The notes beneath the pieces were generated by a model that did no database searches, was not told the DNA's origin, and was given only the letters and a program-made list of their open reading frames with translations. 64,000 nucleotides of DNA, taken from Scatolibacter rhodanostii (GTDB taxonomy: Bacteria > Bacillota > Clostridia > Oscillospirales > Acutalibacteraceae). Each line of letters opens with the position of its first letter. Within the stretch, counting starts at the first letter, position 1. The position numbers and the translations under genes are program-made. The DNA is taken from assembly GCF_900197595.1 (NCBI RefSeq), contig NZ_FZLO01000006.1, forward strand, positions 62,001 to 126,000, written 5' to 3'. Of the stretch, positions 9,057 through 17,739 are shown one piece after another.

Positions 9057-10217
9057 TTATCGCATATCCAAAAGTTTTTGCTTAAGCTCAGTTTCTAGCC
9101 TTGCAATCTCTCCTTCAGCTTCACGGCGCTTGGTTCTTCCTTCATCTTGAATACGCATAACTTCATCTAATGTTTGGAGCAGTGATTCATTGGTATGCTT
9201 CAATGTTTCTAGGTCCACAATACCACGCTCTGATTCTTTCGCTGTTTCAATCGTGCTAATTTTCAGACGGTCTGCATTCTTTTTCAACAATTGATTGGTC
9301 ATATCACTGACCTGTCTTTGTGCCTGCACCGCTTGTTCAGAGTGTGCCAATCCCAAAGAGAGCACCATCTGGCTCTTCCAAAGTGGAATGGTATTTAAGA
9401 TGGTTGATTGAATTTTCTCACTCATAATCTTATTGTTATTTTGTACTAAGCGAATTTGCGGTGACATTTGAATAGACACCATACGGGTTAATTCAAGGTC
9501 GTGCAATTTCTTTTCAAAGGCATCACACTGCTGCATAAAATCATTGGCAGTTTGTGCATCTTCAGGCAAGGCACTTTTTTGTGCTTTGTCCCTTAATGCA
9601 ACCAAGGTTGTTTCACGTTCTAGGTTTAGCTTTTTCTTACCAGCAATAATATACATGGTAAGCTCTTTTTGATAGCTCAAATTCTGGTCATACAATTTGT
9701 CGAGCATGACAATATCTTTCAGAAGCTGAATTTGATGACCCTCTAGCGTTTTGGCAACCTTATCAACATTCACTTGTGCCTTGTCATATTTCACTTTTAT
9801 GGCTTTAATCTTTTTGCCGCTATTTTTAAAGAATCCAAAAAGACCTTTTTCCTCTTCTTCTGCATCAAAACCTTTAAGCTCTGTCACTAAAGTGGTTAAG
9901 TCTTCTCCGATTTCGCCTAAATCTTTAGTGCTAACCTTATTCAGCGCCACATCAGAAAAAGCCGCAATCTTTTTCTGTGCTCCTGAACCATATTGCATAA
10001 TGACTGTGCTGTCGGTTACGTCAATTTTTTCTGCAAATTCTTCCACTATCTTGCGTTCTTCTGGTGAAAGACTGCCTTCATTCAGAATTTCAGCTTTCGG
10101 CTTTGCTTCTTGCACTTCTTCTGGCTTAAAAGTCATCTCTTCGTTAGCATCTAACGTTAAACTAGGTGTATGCATATCGCTTTCTAATGATAAGGTGATT
10201 TTTTCATTTTGCTCCAT
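9057..10217 (-). CDS. telA: TelA/KlaA-family toxic-anion-resistance protein
   Basis: A soluble, largely alpha-helical protein of 386 residues with the TelA signature LSYQKELTMYIIAGKKKL in the middle, the variant GLFGFFK early on, and a coiled-coil-rich C terminus. TelA was named for tellurite resistance on plasmids. Chromosomal Firmicutes copies are linked to envelope stress and cell-envelope antibiotics rather than tellurite. It follows xpaC with a 29-bp gap, the standard pairing. The frame could begin at 10244, but AAAGGAGAG is 6 nt before the ATG at 10217. No tellurium-processing ter genes are nearby, so I infer a general envelope role. Confidence 0.88.
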   Translation of the reverse strand: MEQNEKITLSLESDMHTPSLTLDANEEMTFKPEEVQEAKPKAEILNEGSLSPEERKIVEEFAEKIDVTDSTVIMQYGSGAQKKIAAFSDVALNKVSTKDLGEIGEDLTTLVTELKGFDAEEEEKGLFGFFKNSGKKIKAIKVKYDKAQVNVDKVAKTLEGHQIQLLKDIVMLDKLYDQNLSYQKELTMYIIAGKKKLNLERETTLVALRDKAQKSALPEDAQTANDFMQQCDAFEKKLHDLELTRMVSIQMSPQIRLVQNNNKIMSEKIQSTILNTIPLWKSQMVLSLGLAHSEQAVQAQRQVSDMTNQLLKKNADRLKISTIETAKESERGIVDLETLKHTNESLLQTLDEVMRIQDEGRTKRREAEGEIARLETELKQKLLDMR

Positions 10218-10246
10218 TTCAAACTCTCCTTTTATTCCCCTCAATA

Positions 10247-11377
10247 TTACTCTTTAAAATTCATTTTCAATTCTTCTTCTTGCAGTCCCTCTTGCTTGAG
10301 CATGGTTTCAAAGACCGATATATCGGCTGAAATATCCATCGCATCATCACTAAAGAGTGAATCAAGCTGTTTCTCAAATGCATCTGCTACGGTATACATA
10401 AAGCGGTCAATATCTTCCATAGAAGTGGTGATATTTTCACCTTTCACCGCTTGACGATCCAAGCGCTGATAGGTTTGAAGTAACTTAATCGAGGTTGGCA
10501 GATAATAATTCATGAAGCGGCGAACCTGTGATACTTTTTTAGGATTGCTCGTCACATACTCCAGAATCCCCTTAAATGCTGTGTCCATACGGTTGACACA
10601 GTCGCGGATGGACTCATCACGAATGCCTACGCCCAACTTTGTAATGGTATCAAGCATCTCATATCCTTCATCAATCAACTCATCAGCCACAGGATCTCCT
10701 GTTTTAGAAACTTTTTTCTTGGGTTCTGCCTTCGGTTTCTCTGGTTCTGCTTCTTTGGCTACATCATCGACCAGCATATATTGTGTTTTATCTTTAAAAA
10801 TAAGCCCTGAAACCCAGTAAACCACTGCCATCATGATTGCATAACCAACAAAATCAGATACATCATACAGATTGCCACTGGTGGCATAAGAAATTGCCGC
10901 TATGACGGTAATAACATATTTCATGATATTTGTCTTTTTAATTTGCTCTACATGCTGACCCGGACCCGGTATCGGCATATTATTTTGTCCCTTATGCTTA
11001 AACTGACTGGGAGGCGGAACGGGTCTGCCTGCATAAGCCGGCCTTGACGGGGGAACATATCTAGGTGGTTTAGGCGGCTTGGGTGCCTTCGGTGGTTTTG
11101 GCGGAACAGGCGCTTTATAATAAGGCCTTGGCTGCCCTTGATTAACAGGTGGACGCTGCTGTGGTTCATATTGATTGTTTGCCGCTTGCTTCGCTCTACT
11201 GCCAAATTCTCGACCAATTGATTGATCGACAGTTTGAATGGTAGAATCAATTACTGCAGACACTTTTTCAATACTCCTTGCCACTTGTTTAGAGACTTCT
11301 CCTGCACCAGAAAGCGTTTTATTAATCTGCGAAGAACGAAACTGCTCTTCAACAGATTTAGGAAATTTTGAATTCAT
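10247..11377 (-). CDS. xpaC: XpaC-family membrane protein (partner of TelA)
   Basis: A 376-residue protein. The first third is Pro-, Gln- and Lys-rich (repeated PPKPPKAPKPPKPP) and probably unstructured. Two hydrophobic segments follow (NIMKYVITVIAAISYATSG and GYAIMMAVVYWVSGLIF). The C-terminal helical domain carries the XpaC hallmark YLPTSIKLLQTYQRLDRQ followed by KGENI. The family is named for hydrolysis of 5-bromo-4-chloroindolyl phosphate but no catalytic site is established. It is first in a four-gene operon. GTG at 11386 is in frame, but AAGGTGG fits the ATG at 11377. The proline-rich region is longer than usual in the short XpaC homologues. Confidence 0.85.
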   Translation of the reverse strand: MNSKFPKSVEEQFRSSQINKTLSGAGEVSKQVARSIEKVSAVIDSTIQTVDQSIGREFGSRAKQAANNQYEPQQRPPVNQGQPRPYYKAPVPPKPPKAPKPPKPPRYVPPSRPAYAGRPVPPPSQFKHKGQNNMPIPGPGQHVEQIKKTNIMKYVITVIAAISYATSGNLYDVSDFVGYAIMMAVVYWVSGLIFKDKTQYMLVDDVAKEAEPEKPKAEPKKKVSKTGDPVADELIDEGYEMLDTITKLGVGIRDESIRDCVNRMDTAFKGILEYVTSNPKKVSQVRRFMNYYLPTSIKLLQTYQRLDRQAVKGENITTSMEDIDRFMYTVADAFEKQLDSLFSDDAMDISADISVFETMLKQEGLQEEELKMNFKE

Positions 11378-11433
11378 TTCGCCCACCTTATTATTTATTC
11401 AATAAAATTTTTTGAAAATTTGGTTTCTCTATT

Positions 11434-11463
11434 ATTGTACGTTAAAACAAAGCTTGGTGTCAA
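11434..11463 (-). promoter_or_regulatory. Promoter of the xpaC-telA-lemA-like-TPM operon
   Basis: On the minus strand TTGACA (11463-11458), 18-bp spacer, TACAAT (11439-11434), about 60 bp before xpaC. Confidence 0.7.
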
Positions 11464-11595
11464 GAAAAGCTCATTAGCTTTAAGATAGCTGTAAGATAAG
11501 TTTTATCAAAATTGTATATTTAAAAGAAATCTGCAAATTACTACTAGTATCAATATATTAACATAAATTTATTAATAAATTGCGAGGAAAATATT

Positions 11596-11898
11596 ATGAC
11601 AAAAAAAATTTTAGTATCTCTGCTCTCACTTGTTCTTGTTTTTTCACTGACTGCCTGTAAAAAAGACACCAAAAATGATAGCACCGTTTCTACACCTAAA
11701 AACAGTACCGCCTCTAATTTAAAGAGTGACGCCGAAAATCTTGGTTCTGATATCAAGAGCGGTGCCGAAGACCTTGGCTCTGATATTAAGAGCGGTGCTG
11801 AAGATGCTGGCTCCAAGATTAAAGAAGGTGCCGAAGACTTTAAAAGCGGCGTAGAGTCATTTGTTGAGGGCGATACCACCAGTGCTCCCAAAGAATAA
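11596..11898 (+). CDS. Small lipoprotein with 11-residue tandem repeats
   Basis: A 100-residue protein with a lipoprotein signal (ILVSLLSLVLVFSLTAC) and Cys at residue 20. The mature part is built from 11-residue units of the type EDLGSDIKSGA. The clearest copies are at 11734-11766, 11767-11799 and 11800-11832, with diverged units on either side. The 33-bp DNA copies are also similar, so they arose by duplication. The periodicity (hydrophobic at fixed positions, alternating charge) predicts an amphipathic helix like those of LEA-type or YtxH-like stress proteins. The function is unknown. It is divergent from xpaC and ends at a strong terminator. Confidence 0.75.
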   Translation: MTKKILVSLLSLVLVFSLTACKKDTKNDSTVSTPKNSTASNLKSDAENLGSDIKSGAEDLGSDIKSGAEDAGSKIKEGAEDFKSGVESFVEGDTTSAPKE

Positions 11899-11930
11899 GT
11901 TTTCAGAAAATTTTGCAAAATCCTTATAAG

Positions 11931-11965
11931 AGAAACCGTGTGCCTTTAGCATGCGGTTTCTTCTT
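11931..11965. terminator. Terminator between the repeat lipoprotein and mutY
   Basis: AGAAACCG (11931-11938) pairs with CGGTTTCT (11954-11961), with an inner TGC/GCA extension and a T-rich tail on the plus strand. mutY converges from the other side. Confidence 0.75.
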
Positions 11966-13059
11966 TATACGGAAAACCCAATTTGCGATTCTTCACTTAA
12001 CCAATTTCTAAAAAACTGCAAAGCTGTCGGCAAGGCTAAGTTTTCTATCTGCTCTTTTGCATAAAAAGAAAATCCATCAATTCCTTTTCCGTCTTTCACC
12101 TTGCATTCATATCCCTTCATATTCCACTGCTTATGAGTAAAAATATGAGTAGCTGCGCCTATATATGTTATCTTTTCCAGTGAGATTCCTATCTTTTCTA
12201 AATAAACTAAAACCTCTTCTTCTGTTAAATCCTCCTCAATCATATAAAACTCCCACAATCCGCCCAAGAGTTTTTCTGTGCGTTGCCGAAGAAGAACTTC
12301 CCCCGCTCCATTGGTGATTAATAGAATTGTTTTCGATTCTTGCTTAGCCGCTTTTTTTGGTGCTTTAACAGGTAGCTCGGCTTGTGTCCCCTTTTTGTAC
12401 GCTTCACACAATCCTTGCACCGGACAAGATTCACAATTAGGGATTTTGGGAATGCAAATCAAAGCGCCAAGCTCCATAAGCGCTTGATTAAAGATACCTG
12501 TTTCTCTTTCAGGCATCACTTCTCTTACAAACTCCGTCAATAATTTTTTACTCTGTGGTATGCTGATATCCATGCGATTCTCATAGATTCTTGCAAATAC
12601 TCTCTGTACATTCCCGTCAACAGCCGGTACTTTTTCATCAAAGCAAATACTGGCGATGGCTCCGGCCGTATACTCTCCAATTCCCGGAAGCTTCTTAAGC
12701 ACAGCCGATCCCTGCGGAAAATCACCTTGGTGGTCTACTTGTATTATCTGCGCAGTTTTTAATAAATTGCGCGCACGAGAATAATATCCCAACCCTTCCC
12801 AAGATTTTAAGACCTCATCTTCAGAAGCCTCTGCTAAAGATTTGAGCGTTGGAAAAGTTTTCATAAACCGTTCATAATAAGGGAGGACAGCCGTAATTCT
12901 AGTTTGCTGTGCCATAATTTCAGAAATCCAGATTCGGTAAGGTTCTCTCGTTTTTCTCCAAATTAAATCACGCTGGTTCTGATAGTACCAATCCATCAGA
13001 TTTCTGACTAATCTCTCCTCTTTTTCATTGTCTCTTTGCTCATAAACCATATCTGTCAT
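11965..13059 (-). CDS. mutY: A/G-specific adenine DNA glycosylase MutY
   Basis: Base-excision repair enzyme that removes adenine mispaired with 8-oxoguanine; 364 residues, a normal length. The N-terminal catalytic domain has the Glu-containing MAQQTRI segment, the helix-hairpin-helix LPGIGEYTAGAIAS and the catalytic Asp in PAVDGNVQR. The 4Fe-4S cluster ligands follow as C-x6-C-x2-C-x5-C (CIPKIPNCESCPVQGLC). A C-terminal NUDIX-like domain (LLRQRTEKLLGGLWEFYMIE) reads 8-oxoG. It is monocistronic and convergent with the small lipoprotein gene. Confidence 0.96.
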   Translation of the reverse strand: MTDMVYEQRDNEKEERLVRNLMDWYYQNQRDLIWRKTREPYRIWISEIMAQQTRITAVLPYYERFMKTFPTLKSLAEASEDEVLKSWEGLGYYSRARNLLKTAQIIQVDHQGDFPQGSAVLKKLPGIGEYTAGAIASICFDEKVPAVDGNVQRVFARIYENRMDISIPQSKKLLTEFVREVMPERETGIFNQALMELGALICIPKIPNCESCPVQGLCEAYKKGTQAELPVKAPKKAAKQESKTILLITNGAGEVLLRQRTEKLLGGLWEFYMIEEDLTEEEVLVYLEKIGISLEKITYIGAATHIFTHKQWNMKGYECKVKDGKGIDGFSFYAKEQIENLALPTALQFFRNWLSEESQIGFSV

Positions 13060-13180
13060 TTTTATATCCTACCTAATTTCTTTTGCATCGCTATATTATA
13101 GATTACGGAAATTTTATTGATTAGAATTGTCTTACCAAAAAAAACTTTTTAAACTTTATAATTCATTTGAGGTTAAAAAT

Positions 13181-13215
13181 AAAAAGCGTATGTTATTTAA
13201 AACATACGCTTTTTT
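13181..13215 (-). terminator. Terminator of the rpsB-tsf operon
   Basis: AAAAAGCGTATGTT (13181-13194) pairs with AACATACGCTTTTT (13201-13214). On the minus strand the stem is followed by T-rich sequence. It shows that pyrH and frr are not co-transcribed downstream as in many bacteria. Confidence 0.85.
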
Positions 13216-13271
13216 CTTGATTAAGTCAATCAAATCGGGATAAAACCCAACTTTTTACAAACTAAGCTATC

Positions 13272-14186
13272 TTATTTCACCATGCTGGCAACTTCAGAAG
13301 CAAAGTCATCTTCTCTCTTCTCAAGTCCTTCGCCTTTTTCAAAACGTACAAAGCTCAGAATCTTAATTTCGCCGCCAAGTGCTTTGCCAACAGAATCTGT
13401 ATACTGCTGAACAGTCATATTGCTGTCTTTAACATAGACCTGGTCAACAAGGCAAATTTCTTTAAAGAATTTACCCAGTCTGCCAACAACGATTTTCTCA
13501 GCAATCGCTTCAGGCTTACCGTCATTGACGATTTGCTCTTTCAAGATGGCTTTTTCTTTTGCGACTACATCAGCCGGCACATCTGATTCATGCAAATAGG
13601 TTGGGTTAACCGCAGCAATTTGCATAGCAACGTTTTTGCCATACTCTTGGAATTCTTCTTTCGCAGCAATTTCATCACTGGTTTCAAAATTCACAATAAC
13701 GCTGATACGTCCACCGCCGTGTACATAAGAGACAACAGCGCCTTCATATCTTGCAAAACGACGAACCTTCATGTTCTCGCCGATAGTCAAAATTTTGTCT
13801 TTCAACAAAGCATCTACTGTTTCTTCACTACCATAAGCTTTTGTAGCAAGCAAAGCTTCTACATCAGCAGGATTTGTGTGAATTACTGTATCTGCACAAG
13901 TTTCAACAAACTTCTTGAAATCTTCATTTTTAGCAACAAAGTCGGTTTCTGCGTTTACTTCAATGGCAACAGCCACTTTACCGCAATCGCTCACTTTTGC
14001 ATAGGCAACGCCTTCAGCGGCAATTCTGCCGGCTTTCTTTACAGAAGCAGCTAAACCTTTTTCACGAAGAATGTCAATTGCTTTTTCCATATCGCCATCT
14101 GCTTCGGTCAGCGCTTTTTTACAATCCATCATACCGCAGCCAGTCTTCTCACGAAGGGCCACAACGTCTTTAGCCGTAAAAGCCAT
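13272..14186 (-). CDS. tsf: Elongation factor Ts
   Basis: Guanine-nucleotide exchange factor for EF-Tu, 304 residues. It has an N-terminal UBA-like domain (TAKDVVALREKTGCGMMDCK), the conserved NAETDFVAKNEDF segment that contacts EF-Tu, and a dimerisation-type core with HVGG-like features (SYVHGGGRISVIV). It lies 39 bp after rpsB in the conserved rpsB-tsf pair and is followed directly by a terminator. Confidence 0.97.
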   Translation of the reverse strand: MAFTAKDVVALREKTGCGMMDCKKALTEADGDMEKAIDILREKGLAASVKKAGRIAAEGVAYAKVSDCGKVAVAIEVNAETDFVAKNEDFKKFVETCADTVIHTNPADVEALLATKAYGSEETVDALLKDKILTIGENMKVRRFARYEGAVVSYVHGGGRISVIVNFETSDEIAAKEEFQEYGKNVAMQIAAVNPTYLHESDVPADVVAKEKAILKEQIVNDGKPEAIAEKIVVGRLGKFFKEICLVDQVYVKDSNMTVQQYTDSVGKALGGEIKILSFVRFEKGEGLEKREDDFASEVASMVK

Positions 14187-14225
14187 GTTTCATTACCTCC
14201 AAATTTTATCTATTATAAAATGTTC

Positions 14226-14945
14226 TTATTCTTTTACTTCTTCTGCAGCAGCTGCGCCCATTTGACCTTCGCGGCCTTCAATGATTGCATTAGCAATTAC
14301 GCTAGAAATGAATTTAACAGCACGAATAGCATCATCATTGCCAGGAATTACATAATCAATTTCATCAGGATCACAGTTTGTGTCAACGATAGCCACAATC
14401 GGAATACCTAAGTTTTTAGCTTCTGCTACAGCAATTCTCTCCTTGCGTGGATCAACAATAAAGAGTGCACCAGGGAATTCGTTCATGGATTCGATACCGC
14501 CCATGAATTTTTCAAGCTTTTCAGCTTCATGTCTGAGTTTAGCAACTTCTTTTTTAGGCAGAAGTTCAAATGTGCCGTCTTCTTCCATTTTTCTGAGTTG
14601 TTTCAGTCTTTCAATTCTGCGACGAATTGTTGTGAAGTTTGTCATCATGCCGCCCAACCAACGAGCATTTACATAGTAAGCGCCAGCTCTTTCAGCTTCT
14701 TCACGAATGGAATCCTGAGCTTGTTTCTTTGTACCGACAAACAAGACGTTTTTGCCATCCATTGCAATGTCACGAACAAAGTTATAAGCTTCTTCTAGTT
14801 TTTTTACGGTTTTTTGAAGATCAATGATATAGATACCATTTCTCTCTGTGAAAATGTACTGAGCCATTTTCGGGTTCCATCTTCTTGTTTGGTGACCGAA
14901 GTGAACACCAGCCTCCAAAAGTTGTTTCATTGATACAATAGCCAT
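14226..14945 (-). CDS. rpsB: 30S ribosomal protein S2
   Basis: A 239-residue S2 beginning [20 protein letters not shown] and containing the family motifs WLGGMMTNF and FIVDPRKE. The frame stays open upstream to 15044, but GGAGG lies 7 nt before the ATG at 14945. The promoter just upstream places the transcription start at about 15041, so a 15044 start would not be transcribed. S2 joins late in 30S assembly and recruits S1; the S1-like protein of this genome is at 20929-22899. Confidence 0.97.
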   Translation of the reverse strand: MAIVSMKQLLEAGVHFGHQTRRWNPKMAQYIFTERNGIYIIDLQKTVKKLEEAYNFVRDIAMDGKNVLFVGTKKQAQDSIREEAERAGAYYVNARWLGGMMTNFTTIRRRIERLKQLRKMEEDGTFELLPKKEVAKLRHEAEKLEKFMGGIESMNEFPGALFIVDPRKERIAVAEAKNLGIPIVAIVDTNCDPDEIDYVIPGNDDAIRAVKFISSVIANAIIEGREGQMGAAAAEEVKE

Positions 14946-15047
14946 TTTAATACCTCCATGGTTTGTCCGCCGCCGCAGTTTTTTTCGTGAAAACTCAAGA
15001 TTGAGCACCAATACGAAACTTAACGACGTGTGTTTTTTTGCCAATCA

Positions 15048-15076
15048 AGTATATCATATTTTATTTTTTTTAGCAA
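15048..15076 (-). promoter_or_regulatory. Promoter of rpsB-tsf
   Basis: On the minus strand TTGCTA (15076-15071), 17 bp, TATACT (15053-15048). The predicted leader is about 95 nt. It contains a GC-rich patch (CTGCGGCGGCGGAC) just before the ribosome-binding site that could fold and be a site for S2 feedback, but no known S2 leader motif was recognised. The remaining part of 15077-15275 holds no gene. Confidence 0.7.
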
Positions 15077-15275
15077 GTCTTTCTCTACTAAATCCGTATT
15101 TTTTATTGTACCCTCAAGTATCACTTCTAATTTCATCTTTTATAGAAGAAATTTTAAACAAAATTCATAAAAGAACGTTTGAATTTCTAATTTTATTATG
15201 ATAGAATAGCTGTAACATTTATCTTAATTATTTTTTTATTTATTATGACGATAAACTTTTAGGAGCGAACTGTAA

Positions 15276-15806
15276 ATGAATGATGTTTTTATTGAACGCA
15301 TGGTGAAAAAAAGAACCGGAGGAAAGGATATTGCTATCTTTGTCCTAATTTTTTTGGCGGTTATTGCCCTTGGCTTCGCCACTCTTCTTTTTCTACCAAA
15401 CCCCAGTATTGTTTTCTTTGTGGTCATCGCAGCTAGCTATGGCGGTTACAAGTTGATTTCTATGCGAAATCTTGAATACGAATACAGCTTGACAAACGGT
15501 TATGTTTCCGTTGACAAAATCATGAACCGTGCTTCTAGAAAACGTTTGACTACCTTCGAATGCAAAGACATTGAAGACATGGGTGAATACGAAAAAAATA
15601 AAGCAAGACTGGAAAACCGTCAGGTGCAAACAAAATTGTTTGTTTCTGAATATAGTGATGGTCAAGGTGCTTGGTATGTGATTGTCAATACTAAAAAAAC
15701 AGGTAAAACTCTATTAATTTTCAGTCCTGATGAAGATTTGCTGGAGGCTGTTAAGAAATTCATGCCTACTCATCTGCGATTTGAGCTATTTGGCCGTAAA
15801 CATTAA
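15276..15806 (+). CDS. Unknown two-helix membrane protein with cytoplasmic tail
   Basis: A 176-residue protein: a short N-terminal motif (MNDVFIERMVKKRTGGKD), two adjacent transmembrane helices (about residues 23-42 and 46-62), then a soluble beta-rich domain (LEYEYSLTNGYVSVDKIMNRASRKRL) that resembles membrane-attached PH-like folds in layout. It resembles an uncharacterised family I recall from Clostridia (DUF6106-type), but that assignment is from memory. It has its own Shine-Dalgarno site (TAGGAGCG) and its own terminator. No functional inference is possible. Confidence 0.6.
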   Translation: MNDVFIERMVKKRTGGKDIAIFVLIFLAVIALGFATLLFLPNPSIVFFVVIAASYGGYKLISMRNLEYEYSLTNGYVSVDKIMNRASRKRLTTFECKDIEDMGEYEKNKARLENRQVQTKLFVSEYSDGQGAWYVIVNTKKTGKTLLIFSPDEDLLEAVKKFMPTHLRFELFGRKH

Positions 15807-15873
15807 AATGATTTTTTAGTTAGTGCTAATTTTTACTTCTTTATTATATGAAATATCAGCTTCAATTAAAAGT

Positions 15874-15907
15874 GTGCATAGGGAGTTAAAATCCTTATGC
15901 ATTTTTT
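15874..15907 (+). terminator. Terminator after the unknown membrane protein gene
   Basis: TGCATAGG (15875-15882) pairs with CCTTATGCA (15893-15901), followed by TTTTTT. Confidence 0.65.
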
Positions 15908-15933
15908 AAAATATGCTGAAATAAGGTGAACAT

Positions 15934-16755
15934 ATGGAAAAAATCGATGAAGTATTTGAATTTTATAATGCAGGTGCTGAAAAAGGTCGATTAGAACGAG
16001 GCCTTGGAAAAGTTGAATTTCTCCGAACGAAAGAAATCCTAGAAAAATACCTATCTGATTCTAGTTATGTTATCTATGATATTGGTGGAGGTATTGGCGT
16101 CTATTCTTCTTGGCTCGCAGAACTAAAAAATGATGTTCATCTTTTAGAATTAGCCCCATTGGCTGTTGAATATGCTCTTAAAAACCAAAATGGCAATCAT
16201 ATTTTTTCGGCAGAGATTTGTGATGCCAGAAACGTTCAAAGAGCAGATAACAGTGCTGATATTGTTTTGTTAATGGGTCCATTATACCATTTGCAAAATA
16301 AGACTGATAGATTACAAGTTTTGCATGAAGCTAAAAGAGTTTTGAAAAAAGGAGGTCTTTTGTTTTCAGTGGGAATCTCAAAATTCAGTTCTACAACTTG
16401 GGCTTTATCAACTTATGGCAAGGATAATCTTTTCTTAGATGATGATATCTACTATCAAATGATTACTACTGAATTGTCATCAGGTATTCATACAAGGCCC
16501 CAAGAATATCCCTATTTCTTGGCACAAGCTTACTTTCATACACCTTTAGAACTACAAGGTGAAATTGAATCCAGCGGTTTCGAAATTATTGATAAATACG
16601 CCATCGAAGGTGCCATTTGGTTTACTCCCTGTTTAAATGAAAAATGGGAAGAAGATAAAAGCCGCGAAAGATTGTTAGATATTGTCAGGCGTACAGAAAA
16701 TGAAGATGCCATCATGGGCATGAGCCCCCATTTTATGATAGTGTCTAGGAAATGA
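15934..16755 (+). CDS. Class I SAM-dependent methyltransferase
   Basis: A 273-residue Rossmann-fold methyltransferase. Motif I is YDIGGGIGVYSSWLA (SAM-binding Gly-rich loop), the acidic residue of motif II is in HLLELAP, motif IV is VLLMGPLYHL, and the post-motif KKGGLLFSVG follows. The layout is that of small-molecule (UbiE/Methyltransf_11-like) enzymes. There is no signal for a nucleic-acid substrate. It is a single gene between two terminators, and its methyl acceptor is unknown. Confidence 0.75.
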   Translation: MEKIDEVFEFYNAGAEKGRLERGLGKVEFLRTKEILEKYLSDSSYVIYDIGGGIGVYSSWLAELKNDVHLLELAPLAVEYALKNQNGNHIFSAEICDARNVQRADNSADIVLLMGPLYHLQNKTDRLQVLHEAKRVLKKGGLLFSVGISKFSSTTWALSTYGKDNLFLDDDIYYQMITTELSSGIHTRPQEYPYFLAQAYFHTPLELQGEIESSGFEIIDKYAIEGAIWFTPCLNEKWEEDKSRERLLDIVRRTENEDAIMGMSPHFMIVSRK

Positions 16756-16817
16756 AGATTTCAATTTTTCATTCTATATCTCCGATAAATCGTGCCGTTA
16801 TATTTCATTTATAAACC

Positions 16818-16853
16818 AAAGAAGCGTAGGAAAATATCCTACGCTTCTTTTTA
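16818..16853. terminator. Bidirectional terminator between methyltransferase and ribU
   Basis: A perfect 14-bp stem, AAAGAAGCGTAGGA (16818-16831) / TCCTACGCTTCTTT (16837-16850). A/T tracts flank it on both sides. Confidence 0.85.
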
Positions 16854-16867
16854 TTAATAAAAACCTA

Positions 16868-17461
16868 CTAATTGCCCTTCAAAATAGGTGAAAGTTTTTT
16901 ATAAAGCATAAACGTCAACCCAGCATTGATAAAGCCTTTTATTATTGTAAACGGAAGATTAAAAATCAAAAGTGCCTGCCACAAATTTTTGACACCTGGA
17001 TAAATTACCTGATAGGCCTGTATAATTTTCTCCATTGTCATCAACTGTGCATAGATTGGGTAAACAATATAATAGTTGACAAATAAACTCGCCACCCCCA
17101 TGATTATGCTGCCCACCAGCACTCCTATCATGGCCGATTTACGATTTTTACCTTTTTGATAAATGAATCCTGCCGTCCAAACAAACACAGCTCCTATCAA
17201 GAAATTCGCAATAGAACCTACTCCAAAGGAACTGCTGAATAGCAGATTTACTACATTTTTAATCAAACATACCGCAACCCCTGACAGAGGTCCAAAGGCA
17301 AACGCTGCAATTAAAGCCGGTAGTTCTGAAAAATCTAGCTTTAAAAAAGACGGAACAATCGGAATGCTAAATTCCAAAAACATTAACACAGAAGCGACTG
17401 CTCCCAGCACAGCTACGACGGCTAGCTTTCTTACATTGACTCGTTTTTGTACTCTTTCCAT
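16868..17461 (-). CDS. ribU: Riboflavin ECF transporter S component (RibU)
   Basis: A 197-residue protein with about six hydrophobic helices. It binds riboflavin in the membrane and works with the shared EcfA/A'/T energising module encoded elsewhere. Typical RibU segments are VRKLAVVAVLGAVASVLMFL in helix 1 and KLDFSELPALIAAFAFGPLSG. The FMN riboswitch immediately upstream supports flavin specificity. The open frame extends to 17539, but that part overlaps the riboswitch terminator. The ATG at 17461, 7 nt after AAAGGG, is the credible start. Expression should fall when FMN is plentiful. Confidence 0.93.
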   Translation of the reverse strand: MERVQKRVNVRKLAVVAVLGAVASVLMFLEFSIPIVPSFLKLDFSELPALIAAFAFGPLSGVAVCLIKNVVNLLFSSSFGVGSIANFLIGAVFVWTAGFIYQKGKNRKSAMIGVLVGSIIMGVASLFVNYYIVYPIYAQLMTMEKIIQAYQVIYPGVKNLWQALLIFNLPFTIIKGFINAGLTFMLYKKLSPILKGN

Positions 17462-17524
17462 AACAAAACCCTTTCTCATGACGATGATAATTTTACAATC
17501 AATCGGCAAGAGCGAAACAAAAAT

Positions 17525-17553
17525 CCCCGAAAGGCGCAAAAAGCCTATCGGGG
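17525..17553 (-). terminator. Expression-platform terminator of the FMN riboswitch
   Basis: CCCCGAAAGGC (17525-17535) pairs with GCCTATCGGGG (17543-17553). On the minus strand it is followed by ATTTTTGTTT. When FMN binds the aptamer this hairpin should form and stop transcription before ribU. Confidence 0.85.
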
Positions 17554-17572
17554 AAACTTTTTTCTATGCTCT

Positions 17573-17700
17573 CTTCTATCATCCGGACTTTTTTCTGCTT
17601 TCACAGAAAATTACCGTCGGTATCGGAATTACACCGATTCAACCAAAATGGCTCGCAGACTATCACTGCCGGTCAGGAATTTCACCTTGCCCCGAAGAAT
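17573..17700 (-). promoter_or_regulatory. FMN riboswitch (RFN element)
   Basis: Minus-strand sequence carries the RFN core blocks in order: GGGGCAAGGTGAAATTCC, GACCGGCAGT, AGTCTGCGAGCC, GGTGTAATTCCGATACCGAC and AGTCCGGATGATAGAAGA. These match the conserved segments of the FMN aptamer almost exactly. It controls ribU through the downstream terminator. Confidence 0.96.
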
Positions 17701-17710
17701 TGTTGTCTTT

Positions 17711-17739
17711 ATTGTACGCTGAAAAAATAATAAAGTCAA
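17711..17739 (-). promoter_or_regulatory. Promoter of the RFN-ribU transcript, overlapping the mntR terminator
   Basis: On the minus strand TTGACT (17739-17734), 17 bp, TACAAT (17716-17711). The -35 element sits inside a dyad, AATAAAGTCA (17729-17738) / TGACTTTATT (17741-17750). Read from mntR, that dyad is a short AT-rich hairpin followed by ATTTTTTC, so one sequence serves as terminator of mntR and promoter of ribU. Confidence 0.75.

Noticed and set aside
14946-15044. Longer rpsB start at 15044
   Set aside because: The -10 element lies at 15048-15053, so the transcript starts at about 15041. S2 homology and a good GGAGG both point to 14945.
17462-17539. Upstream extension of ribU
   Set aside because: It would run through the riboswitch terminator stem and lacks a ribosome-binding site. 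The homologous N terminus starts at 17461.
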